Origin: Kiritimatiellia bacterium
GTDB lineage: Bacteria > Verrucomicrobiota > Kiritimatiellia > RFP12 > UBA1067
DNA length: 48,156 nucleotides
Assembly: GCA_017525225.1 (NCBI GenBank)
Contig: JAFXTB010000054.1
Location: forward strand, 1 to 48,156
Direction of reading: 5' to 3'
Shown in pieces: positions 33,063-41,142 of the stretch. Made by a program: the position numbers and the translations under genes. Position 1 is the first letter of the stretch. Each line of letters begins with the position of its first letter. The notes below the pieces were generated by a model. The model did not search any database. It worked only from the letters and a program-made list of their open reading frames with translations, and had not been told where the DNA came from.

Positions 33063-34084
33063 GCCATTATTTCACAGAAATATTTGTCAAACTGCTCAGC
33101 GATTTCATGCCAGCTGTACACTGGAATGTCGTGGGCGGCATTTTCCGCGATGCGGCGGCAGAACATAGGATCGTCCGCAAGACGCATCACAAGCGGAGCA
33201 TAGTCGCCATCCTTCGCGAGAAGCGCCGTCTCGCCATTCACGAAAAAGTTGTTGGCTTCGCCATCGTATGCAAGAATTGGTTTCTTCCAGCGGAGATATT
33301 CCTGAAGCTTGGCGTTGCAATCCTGGTCGGAAGTACAGACGAACGCATCAGCCTGGGCCATCACACCGTATTGCTCCTCTTTTGAAAGCCAACCCAGGAA
33401 GATGCAGTTGTCGCTCGCATACGGCTTGAGATACTCCTCGTTACGACCAGTCAGGTACAGTTTTATGTCCTTGGGAACTTTTTGCATCGCCCTGCAGATG
33501 TCATCCGTCCGCTTCCATTTTGCCTTGTCACCTGTATAGACGATGTTGAAGCGGCCTGTCAACTTTATCCTATTCGATCTCGGCAAGTTTCCTATGGGAT
33601 CCGCCCCATTCGGAATATACTTGCATTCAACCTCCCAGCGCCGGCCGATCTTCTGCAGTTCGTAGCTGAGCGTCACTACGGCATCTGAGTTCTTGACGAT
33701 CCGCTTTTCCATCCAATCCATGAGAACCCGCCCGAACCAACCGAATAGATCACCCCAGATACGGCCATAGTGGTCGTCCCAACCATGTACGACCTTGAAT
33801 GCCTTGCTGCGGCAGAGAAGTCGGCGGCAGAAAAGCGGATGCAGCGCAACTGTTGAACCGTAAGTGTAGATTATGGTCGGTTTGAATTCATCTATACGTT
33901 TCGCCAATCTGAACGGATTCCGTGAACACTCCCATCCACACCACCCAACAGTCCAGCCAAGTTTTTCAAGATTATATCCAATCGCATTGATGCTGTATGG
34001 TGCGTTGGCAAAATGTTCCGCGCTATCCTGGCTTTCGAACCAGGGGAATCGGGTACTGGATATGAAGAGGATACGTTTCTCCAC
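33059..34084 (-). CDS. GT4-like glycosyltransferase
   Basis: A 341-residue GT-B enzyme. Visible: VHGWDDHYGRIWGD, VKNSDAVVTLSYEL, KYIPNGADP (typical GT4 link between domains), FNIVYTGDKAKWKRTDDI, and ADAFVCTSDQDCNAKLQEYLRWKKPILAY as donor-binding segment. The start is GTG at 34084, placed directly after the fcl stop with GAGGA as ribosome-binding site; the longer frame to 34231 runs through fcl. Donor and acceptor are unknown, but its place behind fcl suggests work on the fucosylated glycan. Confidence 0.8.
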   Translation of the reverse strand: MEKRILFISSTRFPWFESQDSAEHFANAPYSINAIGYNLEKLGWTVGWCGWECSRNPFRLAKRIDEFKPTIIYTYGSTVALHPLFCRRLLCRSKAFKVVHGWDDHYGRIWGDLFGWFGRVLMDWMEKRIVKNSDAVVTLSYELQKIGRRWEVECKYIPNGADPIGNLPRSNRIKLTGRFNIVYTGDKAKWKRTDDICRAMQKVPKDIKLYLTGRNEEYLKPYASDNCIFLGWLSKEEQYGVMAQADAFVCTSDQDCNAKLQEYLRWKKPILAYDGEANNFFVNGETALLAKDGDYAPLVMRLADDPMFCRRIAENAAHDIPVYSWHEIAEQFDKYFCEIMA

Positions 34085-34091
34085 AGAATCC

Positions 34092-35045
34092 TCACAAGCG
34101 AACGCTGCCGTCAGCCACGGCAATCCGATACTCTGCCACCGTACGGGCAAGCCCCTCTTCAAGTTCAATCTTTGGCTTCCAGCCAAGCGAACGGATGAGC
34201 GACGTATCGCACAGCTTGCGCGGCGTGCCATCGGGTTTGGAGGAATCCCACTCTATCGCCGCCGGGCAGCCTGTTGCGCACTTGACAAGCTCCGCCAGTT
34301 CCCTGATCGCAACCTCCCGTCCCGACCCCACATTTACCAGGTCAGGAGGATCATCCATTTTCAGCATGAACACACACGCCGCCGCCAGATCGTCCACATG
34401 CAGAAACTCGCGAAGAGGCGTACCTGTCCCCCACAGGGACACCTTGGCGTCTCCATTCACACGCGCCGTCTCGAATTTGCGAATCATCGTGGGCAGCACA
34501 TGTCCACCGACAATGTCGTAGTTGTCGCCAGTACCATAGAGATTTGTCGGCATCAGGGAATGGTATGTGACGCCTCTGTCGCGCCGCAAGAACTCGCAGA
34601 GCTTAAGTCCGGAAATCTTCGCAAGCGCATATCCCTCGTTTGTCTTCTCCAGTGCACCAGTAAGAAGTACAGACTCCGGAATGGGCTGTGGAGCCAGCCG
34701 AGGATAGATGCACGTGGAGCCGAGAAACAACAGTCGCTTGACACCGGCCTCGTACGCCCCCATCACGGTGTTCATCGCGATCATTTCGTTCTCGTAGAGG
34801 AACCTGGCGTTGTCGGCGGAATTTGCGCCGATCCCGCCGACACGGGCGGCGGCGATGATCGCCACATCCGGCTTCTCGGCGGCATAAAACGCGCGGACGG
34901 CGGCCGGGTCGAGCAAATCGAGCTCACGATGCGTTCGACAGACGACATTGCCAAAGCCATTCGCCGCCAGCGCGCGGCAGACGGCCGATCCCACCATGCC
35001 ACGATGTCCTGCAACGTAGATCTTGTCTTCCTTACGCATTTGCAA
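34092..35045 (-). CDS. fcl: GDP-L-fucose synthase
   Basis: A 317-residue SDR with [15 protein letters not shown] at the start, FLGSTCIYP (Ser-x-Cys of Fcl), [15 protein letters not shown] (catalytic YxxxK) and [12 protein letters not shown]. It epimerises and reduces GDP-4-keto-6-deoxymannose to GDP-L-fucose. The start is uncertain: TTG at 35045 has AAGGAGG exactly 6 nt upstream, while ATG at 35039 would be 12 nt away. Either way it overlaps the 3' end of gmd. Family, order and motifs all agree. Confidence 0.95.
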   Translation of the reverse strand: MQMRKEDKIYVAGHRGMVGSAVCRALAANGFGNVVCRTHRELDLLDPAAVRAFYAAEKPDVAIIAAARVGGIGANSADNARFLYENEMIAMNTVMGAYEAGVKRLLFLGSTCIYPRLAPQPIPESVLLTGALEKTNEGYALAKISGLKLCEFLRRDRGVTYHSLMPTNLYGTGDNYDIVGGHVLPTMIRKFETARVNGDAKVSLWGTGTPLREFLHVDDLAAACVFMLKMDDPPDLVNVGSGREVAIRELAELVKCATGCPAAIEWDSSKPDGTPRKLCDTSLIRSLGWKPKIELEEGLARTVAEYRIAVADGSVRL

Positions 35046-36039
35046 GAGCCGCCTCCTTGCGGGCTATCTCCATGTCGGCATCGACCATCATTCTCACAAG
35101 TTCCTTGAATTTCACCTTCGGCTCCCAGCCAAGCTCGCGCCTGGCCTTGTCAGGACATCCCAGCAGCTGCTCCACCTCGCTGGGACGCTCATAGCGGGAA
35201 TCGTGACGCGTATATTTCTCCCAATCCAGCCCGGCATGTCCAAACGCCGCCGCCAGGAATTCCCGGACGGAATGCATCTCGCCAGTCGCAAGCACGAAAT
35301 CGTCCGGCCGATCATGCTGCAACATGCGCCACATCCCCTCCACGTAATCACCGGCAAAACCCCAATCGCGACGGGCTTCGATATTGCCCATGTACAGTTC
35401 CTTCTGCAGTCCGAACTTGATCCGTCCCACCGCACGCGTAATCTTACGCGTGACGAATGTCTCGCCCCGCCGCGGCGACTCGTGGTTGAACAAAATACCG
35501 TTGCTGGCAAAAAGCCCGTATGCCTCGCGATAGTTCTTAACCGCCCAGAAGGCGTACAGCTTCGCGACCGCATAAGGACTACGCGGATAGAACGGCGTCG
35601 TCTCGCGCTGGGGAATCTCCTGCACGAGACCGTATAGTTCAGACGTGGACGCCTGATAGAACTTGATATTCTTGCCGAGTCCTGTCTGCCGTATGGCCTC
35701 AAGAAGGCGTATCGTACCCAGAGCATCGACATTCCCAGTGAATTCTGGGCAATCGAAGGACACTCTTACATGGCTCTGCGCCGCCAGGTTGTAGACCTCG
35801 TCGGGCTTCACATCGCCCACAAGCCTGACCAACAGCGAAGAGTCTGTCATGTCCCCATAATGCAGGAACAACCGTACCCCATTGACATGCGGATCTTGAT
35901 AGAGATGATCGATCCGTTGCGTATTGAACGAGGAACTACGTCGGACAATACCATGTACCTCATATCCTTTTTCAAGCAGAAGTTCTGCGAGATACGATCC
36001 ATCCTGACCAGTTATGCCCGTAATCAATGCTTTTTTCAT
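35032..36039 (-). CDS. gmd: GDP-mannose 4,6-dehydratase
   Basis: A 335-residue enzyme starting [18 protein letters not shown] (2-19), with [27 protein letters not shown], the active-site STSELYG and [10 protein letters not shown] (YxxxK), and [16 protein letters not shown], all diagnostic of Gmd. It converts GDP-D-mannose to GDP-4-keto-6-deoxymannose, feeding Fcl and possibly the Rmd-like enzyme. The start at 36039 is chosen because a TATAAT ends 6 nt upstream and the N-terminus matches the family; the longer frame adds 12 residues. No ribosome-binding site is seen. Confidence 0.96.
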   Translation of the reverse strand: MKKALITGITGQDGSYLAELLLEKGYEVHGIVRRSSSFNTQRIDHLYQDPHVNGVRLFLHYGDMTDSSLLVRLVGDVKPDEVYNLAAQSHVRVSFDCPEFTGNVDALGTIRLLEAIRQTGLGKNIKFYQASTSELYGLVQEIPQRETTPFYPRSPYAVAKLYAFWAVKNYREAYGLFASNGILFNHESPRRGETFVTRKITRAVGRIKFGLQKELYMGNIEARRDWGFAGDYVEGMWRMLQHDRPDDFVLATGEMHSVREFLAAAFGHAGLDWEKYTRHDSRYERPSEVEQLLGCPDKARRELGWEPKVKFKELVRMMVDADMEIARKEAALANA

Positions 36040-36045
36040 GGCAAC

Positions 36046-36051
36046 ATTATA
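36046..36051 (-). promoter_or_regulatory. -10 box of the gmd operon
   Basis: TATAAT on the minus strand preceded by GGA, 6 nt before the gmd ATG, in the 71-nt gap behind the upstream epimerase gene. It predicts a leaderless gmd mRNA. Confidence 0.5.
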
Positions 36052-36110
36052 TCCTATTGGTGGTATATGCGTCAATCATTTGGCCATCGAACGATGCAAT
36101 CTAGACACCT

Positions 36111-37121
36111 CTACACAAGCTTCGCCCAGCTGGGCGGCAAGTTTTTCAACACCTCTATGTGGCCAAATCGCTTAGGCTCGGGAATCGTCTGGAGCGTCTT
36201 GACCCATGCGGCCATCTTCGCGATTCCTTCGGAGAGCGGTACGTTATGGATGAGATCCCCGAACACGCGCTTGACCTTCTCGTGGCTCGAATAGGCCGTT
36301 ACGACCTCGTTGCGCGCATCGAGGTGCTGGATCGCGGACGCCTCCGCGCCCATCGCCTTGCACACCGTCGTCGCAAGTTCGTTCACCGTCCAAGGCTTGT
36401 CCGCGCCGATGTTGTACACCTGGTTCCACGTCTCCGGGCGCTCGATACACGCGGCGATCACGGGCGCCACGTCGTCGATATAGCTGAACGCACGCACCTG
36501 CTCGCCATCCCCGAAGATCGTCAGCGGCTTGCCCGTGAGGATCTGCCGCATGAAGATGCCGATCACGTTGCGATAGGGATCGCCTATGTTCTGATGCTCG
36601 CCGTACACATTATGTGGACGAAAGATGACGTAGTCGAGCCCGAACATCTCCTTCGCCTCTTTAAGGTCAAGCTCCATCGCGTACTTCGAAATCCCATACG
36701 GGTCCTCGGGCTGCGGCGTCAGTTCCTCCACCATCGGCGTCTGGTTGCGTCCATATACGGCGATCGAAGATGTGAACACGAAGCACTTCACCGTACCCGT
36801 GTTGACGGCGGCATTCACGAGGTTCACGCTGCCGACAAGGTTGTTCTGGTAGTTGAAGTTCTTGATGAAGTGGCTCAAGCCCTCGGCCGCGTAGGCCGCC
36901 AGGTGAAACACATACGTGAACTTCGCCTTCGCGAAAAGGCTGTCCACGAGTGCCGCGTCCTGCACGGAACCCTTCACGAATTCAGCGCCTGCCGGCACGT
37001 TTTCCGTAAAACCTCCAGACAGGTCATCCAGCACGACCACGCGATAGCCAGCCTTGACGAGCCACTTGGCCACATGCGATCCAATGAATCCGGCTCCGCC
37101 GGTAACTAGTACATTCCTCAT
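36111..37121 (-). CDS. UDP-glucose-4-epimerase-like SDR
   Basis: A 336-residue extended SDR: VLVTGGAGFIGSHVAKWL (4-21), HLAAYAAEGLSHFIKN, SSIAVYG, YGISKYAMELD (YxxxK) and FRPHNVYGEHQNIGDPYRN. The closest style is UDP-hexose 4-epimerases and UDP-glucuronate epimerases. The substrate is open; UDP-uronic acid from the dehydrogenase at 27386 is one option. The ATG at 37121 has AAGGAA upstream; the frame to 37160 is extension noise. It lies 11 nt after the GT2 gene in the same operon. Confidence 0.85.
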   Translation of the reverse strand: MRNVLVTGGAGFIGSHVAKWLVKAGYRVVVLDDLSGGFTENVPAGAEFVKGSVQDAALVDSLFAKAKFTYVFHLAAYAAEGLSHFIKNFNYQNNLVGSVNLVNAAVNTGTVKCFVFTSSIAVYGRNQTPMVEELTPQPEDPYGISKYAMELDLKEAKEMFGLDYVIFRPHNVYGEHQNIGDPYRNVIGIFMRQILTGKPLTIFGDGEQVRAFSYIDDVAPVIAACIERPETWNQVYNIGADKPWTVNELATTVCKAMGAEASAIQHLDARNEVVTAYSSHEKVKRVFGDLIHNVPLSEGIAKMAAWVKTLQTIPEPKRFGHIEVLKNLPPSWAKLV

Positions 37122-37132
37122 TTCCTTTTCCT

Positions 37133-38182
37133 CTAAGTGTTCTGGCGAATAACTTGCCATAGCTCTCGTAACGCATACCTTTTACAAATGATTTTGAAAA
37201 GTTTCGTGTCAGACACAACGCGCATTGACTGTACGTTCTGACGAGCCTCCGCTATCATCTGCTTGAGATTTTTCAACTCCCTCCTCGCCCAACGATGCGT
37301 ACGCCAGGCCATTCCGGAACCTTTGATCAGCTGGAGCAAAGACTGAACAAAGCACCCCAGTTCGAATAAGGGACGAATCATCAACCGTCCACGCGTACCG
37401 AAGCAGGTCGCAAACGAAAAACGCATGTTGCGATAGAACTTACGCAGGACGTCTTCGCGCGTGTAGAACTTACTCATTGTCGCGCCATGGGCATGGTCAA
37501 CTGGCGGCGTGGGAACATACCACACCTCCCATCCCACCAACCATGCGCGATGACAGAAATCAACTTCTTCGTAGTAAGTATGGAAAAAGTCATAAAACAA
37601 CCGCCCCGTTGACTCAACGACCGAACGGCGAACCATGAACATGGCACCATACGCGGCAAAGCACTTTCGCGCTCTTTTCGCCACAGGATCGTCAGCCGGT
37701 GCCAGCCAACCAGGTGTCGTGGTTGTACCGAATGGTGTCAAGAAAGCCCCGCAGCCGTTGAGGGTTCCATCCACTCCTTCCTGGCCGTTCTTTATTATGA
37801 GGGTGCCCTGCACGATCCCCGCCCTGGGATGTGAATCCATGAAATCAAGCATCGCCGTGAACGGCTCCTCATGGAATACGATGTCCGAGTTTACTAGAAC
37901 CGGGAACTCCTTCGTGCAAAGCGGCCAACCGAAGTTGTTTGCCCCAGCGAAACCACCGTTCCTGGGCATTACGGCGAACTTGACCCCATCGTCCGCGTAC
38001 GATGCCGCCAAAGCGGCTATCTCCGCATCGCCTGCCGCATCGTCGACTATCACAGTCTCCGGCAGTTTGCCGCCAAAGGATTCACGGAGCGAATCCACGC
38101 ATCTCTTCACAAGGTTGGCGTTCTTGTATGCGGTAATCAGAATGGACACCCTGTCTATGGTCCTGCCTGCCGTCGACGTCAC
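37133..38182 (-). CDS. GT2 rhamnosyltransferase-like glycosyltransferase
   Basis: A 349-residue GT-A enzyme: VSILITAYKNANLVKRCVDS at the start, RNGGFAGANNFGW, VLVNSDIVF (the N-S-D version of the DxD metal site), GAMFMVRRSV, and YEEVDFCHRAWLVGWEVWYVP. These are typical of rhamnosyl- or galactofuranosyl-type transferases of the O-antigen world. The start is GTG at 38182 because its GTGA overlaps the stop of the upstream GT-C gene; the longer frame is in the wrong region. Confidence 0.85.
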   Translation of the reverse strand: MTSTAGRTIDRVSILITAYKNANLVKRCVDSLRESFGGKLPETVIVDDAAGDAEIAALAASYADDGVKFAVMPRNGGFAGANNFGWPLCTKEFPVLVNSDIVFHEEPFTAMLDFMDSHPRAGIVQGTLIIKNGQEGVDGTLNGCGAFLTPFGTTTTPGWLAPADDPVAKRARKCFAAYGAMFMVRRSVVESTGRLFYDFFHTYYEEVDFCHRAWLVGWEVWYVPTPPVDHAHGATMSKFYTREDVLRKFYRNMRFSFATCFGTRGRLMIRPLFELGCFVQSLLQLIKGSGMAWRTHRWARRELKNLKQMIAEARQNVQSMRVVSDTKLFKIICKRYALRELWQVIRQNT

Positions 38183-40155
38183 TTTGAGCCCCCTTCCGCA
38201 CGCAAGGGTTCTATCCTGCAAAGATATACGCTCGCCGGCTTCCCGTTGCTGAACGACGGCATCTTGAATTCCTTCATAAGATGCAGACGGTACTCCTTGG
38301 CGTGTTCACGGTAATGCTGGAGGTTGTAGGCGTGCTGTGAGTCTGCCAATGCATACAGTTTGGCATTGGGCTCGCTTGCCAGAATTGATCTGATGACCGG
38401 TATCGGATCGCTGTTGGCCGCAAATGTCGTGGCAGTACGGATCGGGAGAGAAAGCAGCACCTGGTTTGAACGCTCGCCGATGACGATCGCATCCTTCGGG
38501 AGCAAGGTCTTCAGTTCCGAAGCCACCTTCTCCTGTATATGCGTCCCAGGACGAAGGAATTCAAATAACGCCTCTCGCCATACGGGCGTAACGACATAGC
38601 AGGCCAAAACCATGCACGGAACGGCAATGCAGGCGATCCGCCGCCATGGCAACCGGCTTCTACAGCCAAAAATGAAAACCAACGCCAGCGATATGACCAC
38701 AAGAGACATCGACATCGGCGCAAAATACACGGATGACGACTGCTTCATGGCAGGCGCCAGAACCGCGGCTGGCATGGCAGCGAACACCGCGGACGCAGCA
38801 ATGAGCGCAATCACGAACCATACCACACCTGCCTTGCGAAATCCGTTGAAGCCGCGCATGAATGCTATGGCAAGCGTGACGGCCACCGCAAAGGCAACCA
38901 TCATCGTACCTGTCATGCCCCAGACATTCCTTGCCGGAAGATTGTATATCCGGGAATAGAAATTCTGACATTCCGCCGGCGCGACGGTGTACCCGGCAAG
39001 AAAAAGAATTCCGATAAGATCAACGGCGAACACCGCGACGGATACCGCGACCAGACGCCGAACATCTGGCTTTTCGTCGGTCTCGGCAGCAGACAGCTCA
39101 TGTACAGCCGCAGAAACAACTATCGGCAGCATGAAAAGCATTGGCAGGAAATAGTGGGTATAGATGGTGTTCATCACCGATACGGCTGCTACATAGGCTG
39201 GAACTGACAGAAAGAGCAGTAGATTCCCGTTCCATCGCCTCAGAAGAACGCTACGTGCTGCTAGTGCCAGAGGCAACGCTGAAACAAGCGGGGCTGCTAT
39301 GCCGAGAAACTGTATCGAAGGGTCTCGCGGGAAGGACGAGAATCCCTTGAAATGCGAAACGAAGTCAAAGATGGAGGGTAGTGGATAATGTGTCGTCGTG
39401 CGTTTGACCATTTCCCCTGCCGTGATGCCAGCCCTGGCTGCATCTGGCAACACCGACAATACCACAAGCCATTTGCATAAAAGGAGCGAGGCTGCCGCAG
39501 AAACCGCAAAGACTATGACAGCATGGAAGGCGTTCCTTCCTTTACGCTGCTCCAACACACCCGCCGCCACGACCGGAAGCAGAACGAACACGGACGGTTT
39601 GACAAGGACAATCGTGCTGACCAGCAAGCCGGCCGCAGCGGCACGCCACAACGCACATCCTGTCGAGATCACATAGGACAGAACCAGTAGCGAACCTATC
39701 AGAACGTCATTGCTTGCCGTACGCTCGTATGCGACGAACATAGGCATGCAGGAAATCGACGCGCACAGCGCAAAGGCAGATACCGACCCGATTCTTTTTT
39801 CGACATGCCGGAACAAAGCCATCCACGCAACGAGGCATATTACAAAAAAAGGAATGCGCCAAGCCCATGTGGACAGTCCAAACAGAAGATGCGCAAGGTA
39901 GCTCAACCAGTGCGTCCCCGCCGAGAATCCGTATGAGTACGCCTCGGTGCGAGCCATATCGACAAAATACCCCCACAGATACTTCTGCTTGCCTCCGCAG
40001 AGATAGTATCCCTCGTCCGTCGCATTGTATCCATATTCCCATATGGACGGCACCCCGGGATCGCAATCCAGCCAAAACACCCTAAGCGCACACCAGACAG
40101 CCGCGAACGCGACGATCCAGAGCCACCTACCTGCCTTCATGGTATTCATATTCAT
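38179..40155 (-). CDS. GT-C (GT39/PMT-like) membrane glycosyltransferase
   Basis: A 658-residue protein with about 12-13 membrane segments and a soluble C-terminal domain of about 110 residues. Just after the first helix it has NATDEGYYLCGG, where Asp-Glu matches the catalytic acidic pair of GT-C enzymes such as PMT and ArnT, and later VAYERTASNDVLIGS. It should transfer a sugar from a polyprenyl-phosphate donor on the outer face of the inner membrane. First gene of the operon with GT2 and the epimerase. Near the C-terminus IRSILASEPNAKLYALADSQ belongs to the soluble part. Confidence 0.75.
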   Translation of the reverse strand: MNMNTMKAGRWLWIVAFAAVWCALRVFWLDCDPGVPSIWEYGYNATDEGYYLCGGKQKYLWGYFVDMARTEAYSYGFSAGTHWLSYLAHLLFGLSTWAWRIPFFVICLVAWMALFRHVEKRIGSVSAFALCASISCMPMFVAYERTASNDVLIGSLLVLSYVISTGCALWRAAAAGLLVSTIVLVKPSVFVLLPVVAAGVLEQRKGRNAFHAVIVFAVSAAASLLLCKWLVVLSVLPDAARAGITAGEMVKRTTTHYPLPSIFDFVSHFKGFSSFPRDPSIQFLGIAAPLVSALPLALAARSVLLRRWNGNLLLFLSVPAYVAAVSVMNTIYTHYFLPMLFMLPIVVSAAVHELSAAETDEKPDVRRLVAVSVAVFAVDLIGILFLAGYTVAPAECQNFYSRIYNLPARNVWGMTGTMMVAFAVAVTLAIAFMRGFNGFRKAGVVWFVIALIAASAVFAAMPAAVLAPAMKQSSSVYFAPMSMSLVVISLALVFIFGCRSRLPWRRIACIAVPCMVLACYVVTPVWREALFEFLRPGTHIQEKVASELKTLLPKDAIVIGERSNQVLLSLPIRTATTFAANSDPIPVIRSILASEPNAKLYALADSQHAYNLQHYREHAKEYRLHLMKEFKMPSFSNGKPASVYLCRIEPLRAEGGSK

Positions 40156-40202
40156 CCATCAGTCCGCAACAGCCTACAATCTCCATGCCGCGTATTATAC
40201 CA
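40127..40202 (-). promoter_or_regulatory. promoter and short upstream ORF of the GT-C gene
   Basis: TGGTATAAT (40202-40194) is followed after 7 nt by ATG at 40186, which opens 19 codons (MEIVGCCGLMDEYEYHEGR) overlapping the GT-C start in another frame. The GT-C gene itself has only a weak ribosome-binding site, so the short ORF could regulate it. It may equally be chance. Confidence 0.4.
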
Positions 40203-40250
40203 AATCCATACGCCGTTTGACAGAGTTTTGAGGCACGACGCAGCCTTTTA

Positions 40251-40259
40251 TGCTATACT
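40251..40259 (+). promoter_or_regulatory. extended -10 of queC
   Basis: TGCTATACT on the plus strand, 7 nt before the ATG at 40267. No ribosome-binding site is present in the gap, predicting a leaderless mRNA. Confidence 0.55.
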
Positions 40260-40266
40260 ATCCCCG

Positions 40267-40953
40267 ATGAGAAAGACTACACAGATGAAGGCCGTCGTGG
40301 TTCTGAGTGGTGGACAGGACAGCGCCATCTGCCTCGCGCTCGCTGTGAAGAGGCATGGCGCAGACAAGGTGGCGGCGATCACCTTCCGCTATGGACAGCG
40401 CCATGGCGTGGAAACGCGCTACGCCCGCGCCCTCGCCCGCCGTTTCGGCATCAAGATGCACAAGGTCGTCCCGCTCGGGTTCTACCGCCATCTCACCACG
40501 AACGCCCTGATGGACGGCAGCATCCCCATCGCGCGCGTCAAGGGGAGGGACTGTCCCTCGACGGTGGTGGAAGGACGTAACGCGCTCTTCCTGCTTCTGG
40601 CCGGCATCTGGGCCAAGTCGCTAGGCGCCACGGAGATCCATACCGGCGTGTCGCAGGCCGACTTCTCCGGCTATCCGGACTGCCGCCGGCCCTTCATCCG
40701 CGCACAGGAAAGAATGATGCGCCTCGCGATGGAGTGGCCGTTCAGGATCGTCACGCCGTTCATGGACAAAACCAAGGCGGAGGAATGGGCGATTGCAGAC
40801 AGGCTTGGTATCCTTGACATGGTACGCAACCATACCGTTACATGCTATAACGGCATCCCTGGCGATGGCTGCGGCCGTTGCCCGGCCTGCAGGCTGCGCC
40901 GCCGCGGCCTCGAGGAGTTCCTGCTGAAAAAACGGAAAGCGCCAAAACGCTAG
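40267..40953 (+). CDS. queC: 7-cyano-7-deazaguanine synthase
   Basis: A 228-residue PP-loop enzyme. SGGQDS (14-19) binds ATP, TFRYGQRHGVET and PSTVVEGRNALFL are QueC-typical, and the C-terminal TVTCYNGIPGDGCGRCPACRLR provides four Cys for the zinc site. It makes preQ0 from 7-carboxy-7-deazaguanine for tRNA queuosine or DNA 7-deazaguanine changes. The start at 40267 is chosen because the -10 box lies just before it; the longer frame at 40228 would begin upstream of that promoter. A second in-frame ATG at residue 7 is also possible. No other que gene is in the window. Confidence 0.94.
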   Translation: MRKTTQMKAVVVLSGGQDSAICLALAVKRHGADKVAAITFRYGQRHGVETRYARALARRFGIKMHKVVPLGFYRHLTTNALMDGSIPIARVKGRDCPSTVVEGRNALFLLLAGIWAKSLGATEIHTGVSQADFSGYPDCRRPFIRAQERMMRLAMEWPFRIVTPFMDKTKAEEWAIADRLGILDMVRNHTVTCYNGIPGDGCGRCPACRLRRRGLEEFLLKKRKAPKR

Positions 40954-40984
40954 ACAGCCAAGCCGCGCTTTGACGCCTTAAGAA

Positions 40985-41061
40985 TGGTCGGACCGTCGGG
41001 ATTTGAACCCGAGACCTTTTGCACCCCAAGCAAACGCGCTACCAGGCTGCGCTACGGTCCG
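40985..41061 (-). tRNA. tRNA-Pro (anticodon GGG)
   Basis: Minus-strand cloverleaf: acceptor CGGACCG/CGGTCCG with discriminator A, D-arm GCGC-AGCCTGGTA-GCGC, anticodon stem TTTGC/GCAAA around loop TTGGGGT (anticodon GGG), and T-arm TCGGG-TTCAAAT-CCCGA. The 3' CCA is encoded (40987-40985). It reads CCC and CCU codons. Confidence 0.95.
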
Positions 41062-41075
41062 TAGAAACGCGACAG

Positions 41076-41104
41076 ATTATACCACCCTCCTGCGGTAAAG
41101 TCAA
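41076..41104 (-). promoter_or_regulatory. promoter of tRNA-Pro
   Basis: Minus strand TTGACT (41104-41099), 17-nt spacer ending TGG, TATAAT (41081-41076). Transcription would start about 8 nt before the mature tRNA. It combines a -35 with the extended -10, fitting strong tRNA expression. Confidence 0.8.
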
Positions 41105-41142
41105 GCGCGCAAGTACGTATCATCAAACCGGATACGTGGAAA

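Noticed and set aside
33873-35108. Long open frame of 411 codons on the plus strand
   Set aside because: It lies antisense to fcl and the GT4-like gene, both with full family motifs; the translation is His/Arg-rich and matches nothing.
40228-40266. Upstream ATG for queC
   Set aside because: It lies upstream of the best -10 box and adds 13 residues not found in QueC.
40954-40984. Terminator between queC and tRNA-Pro
   Set aside because: No convincing stem followed by U-tract on either strand was found.
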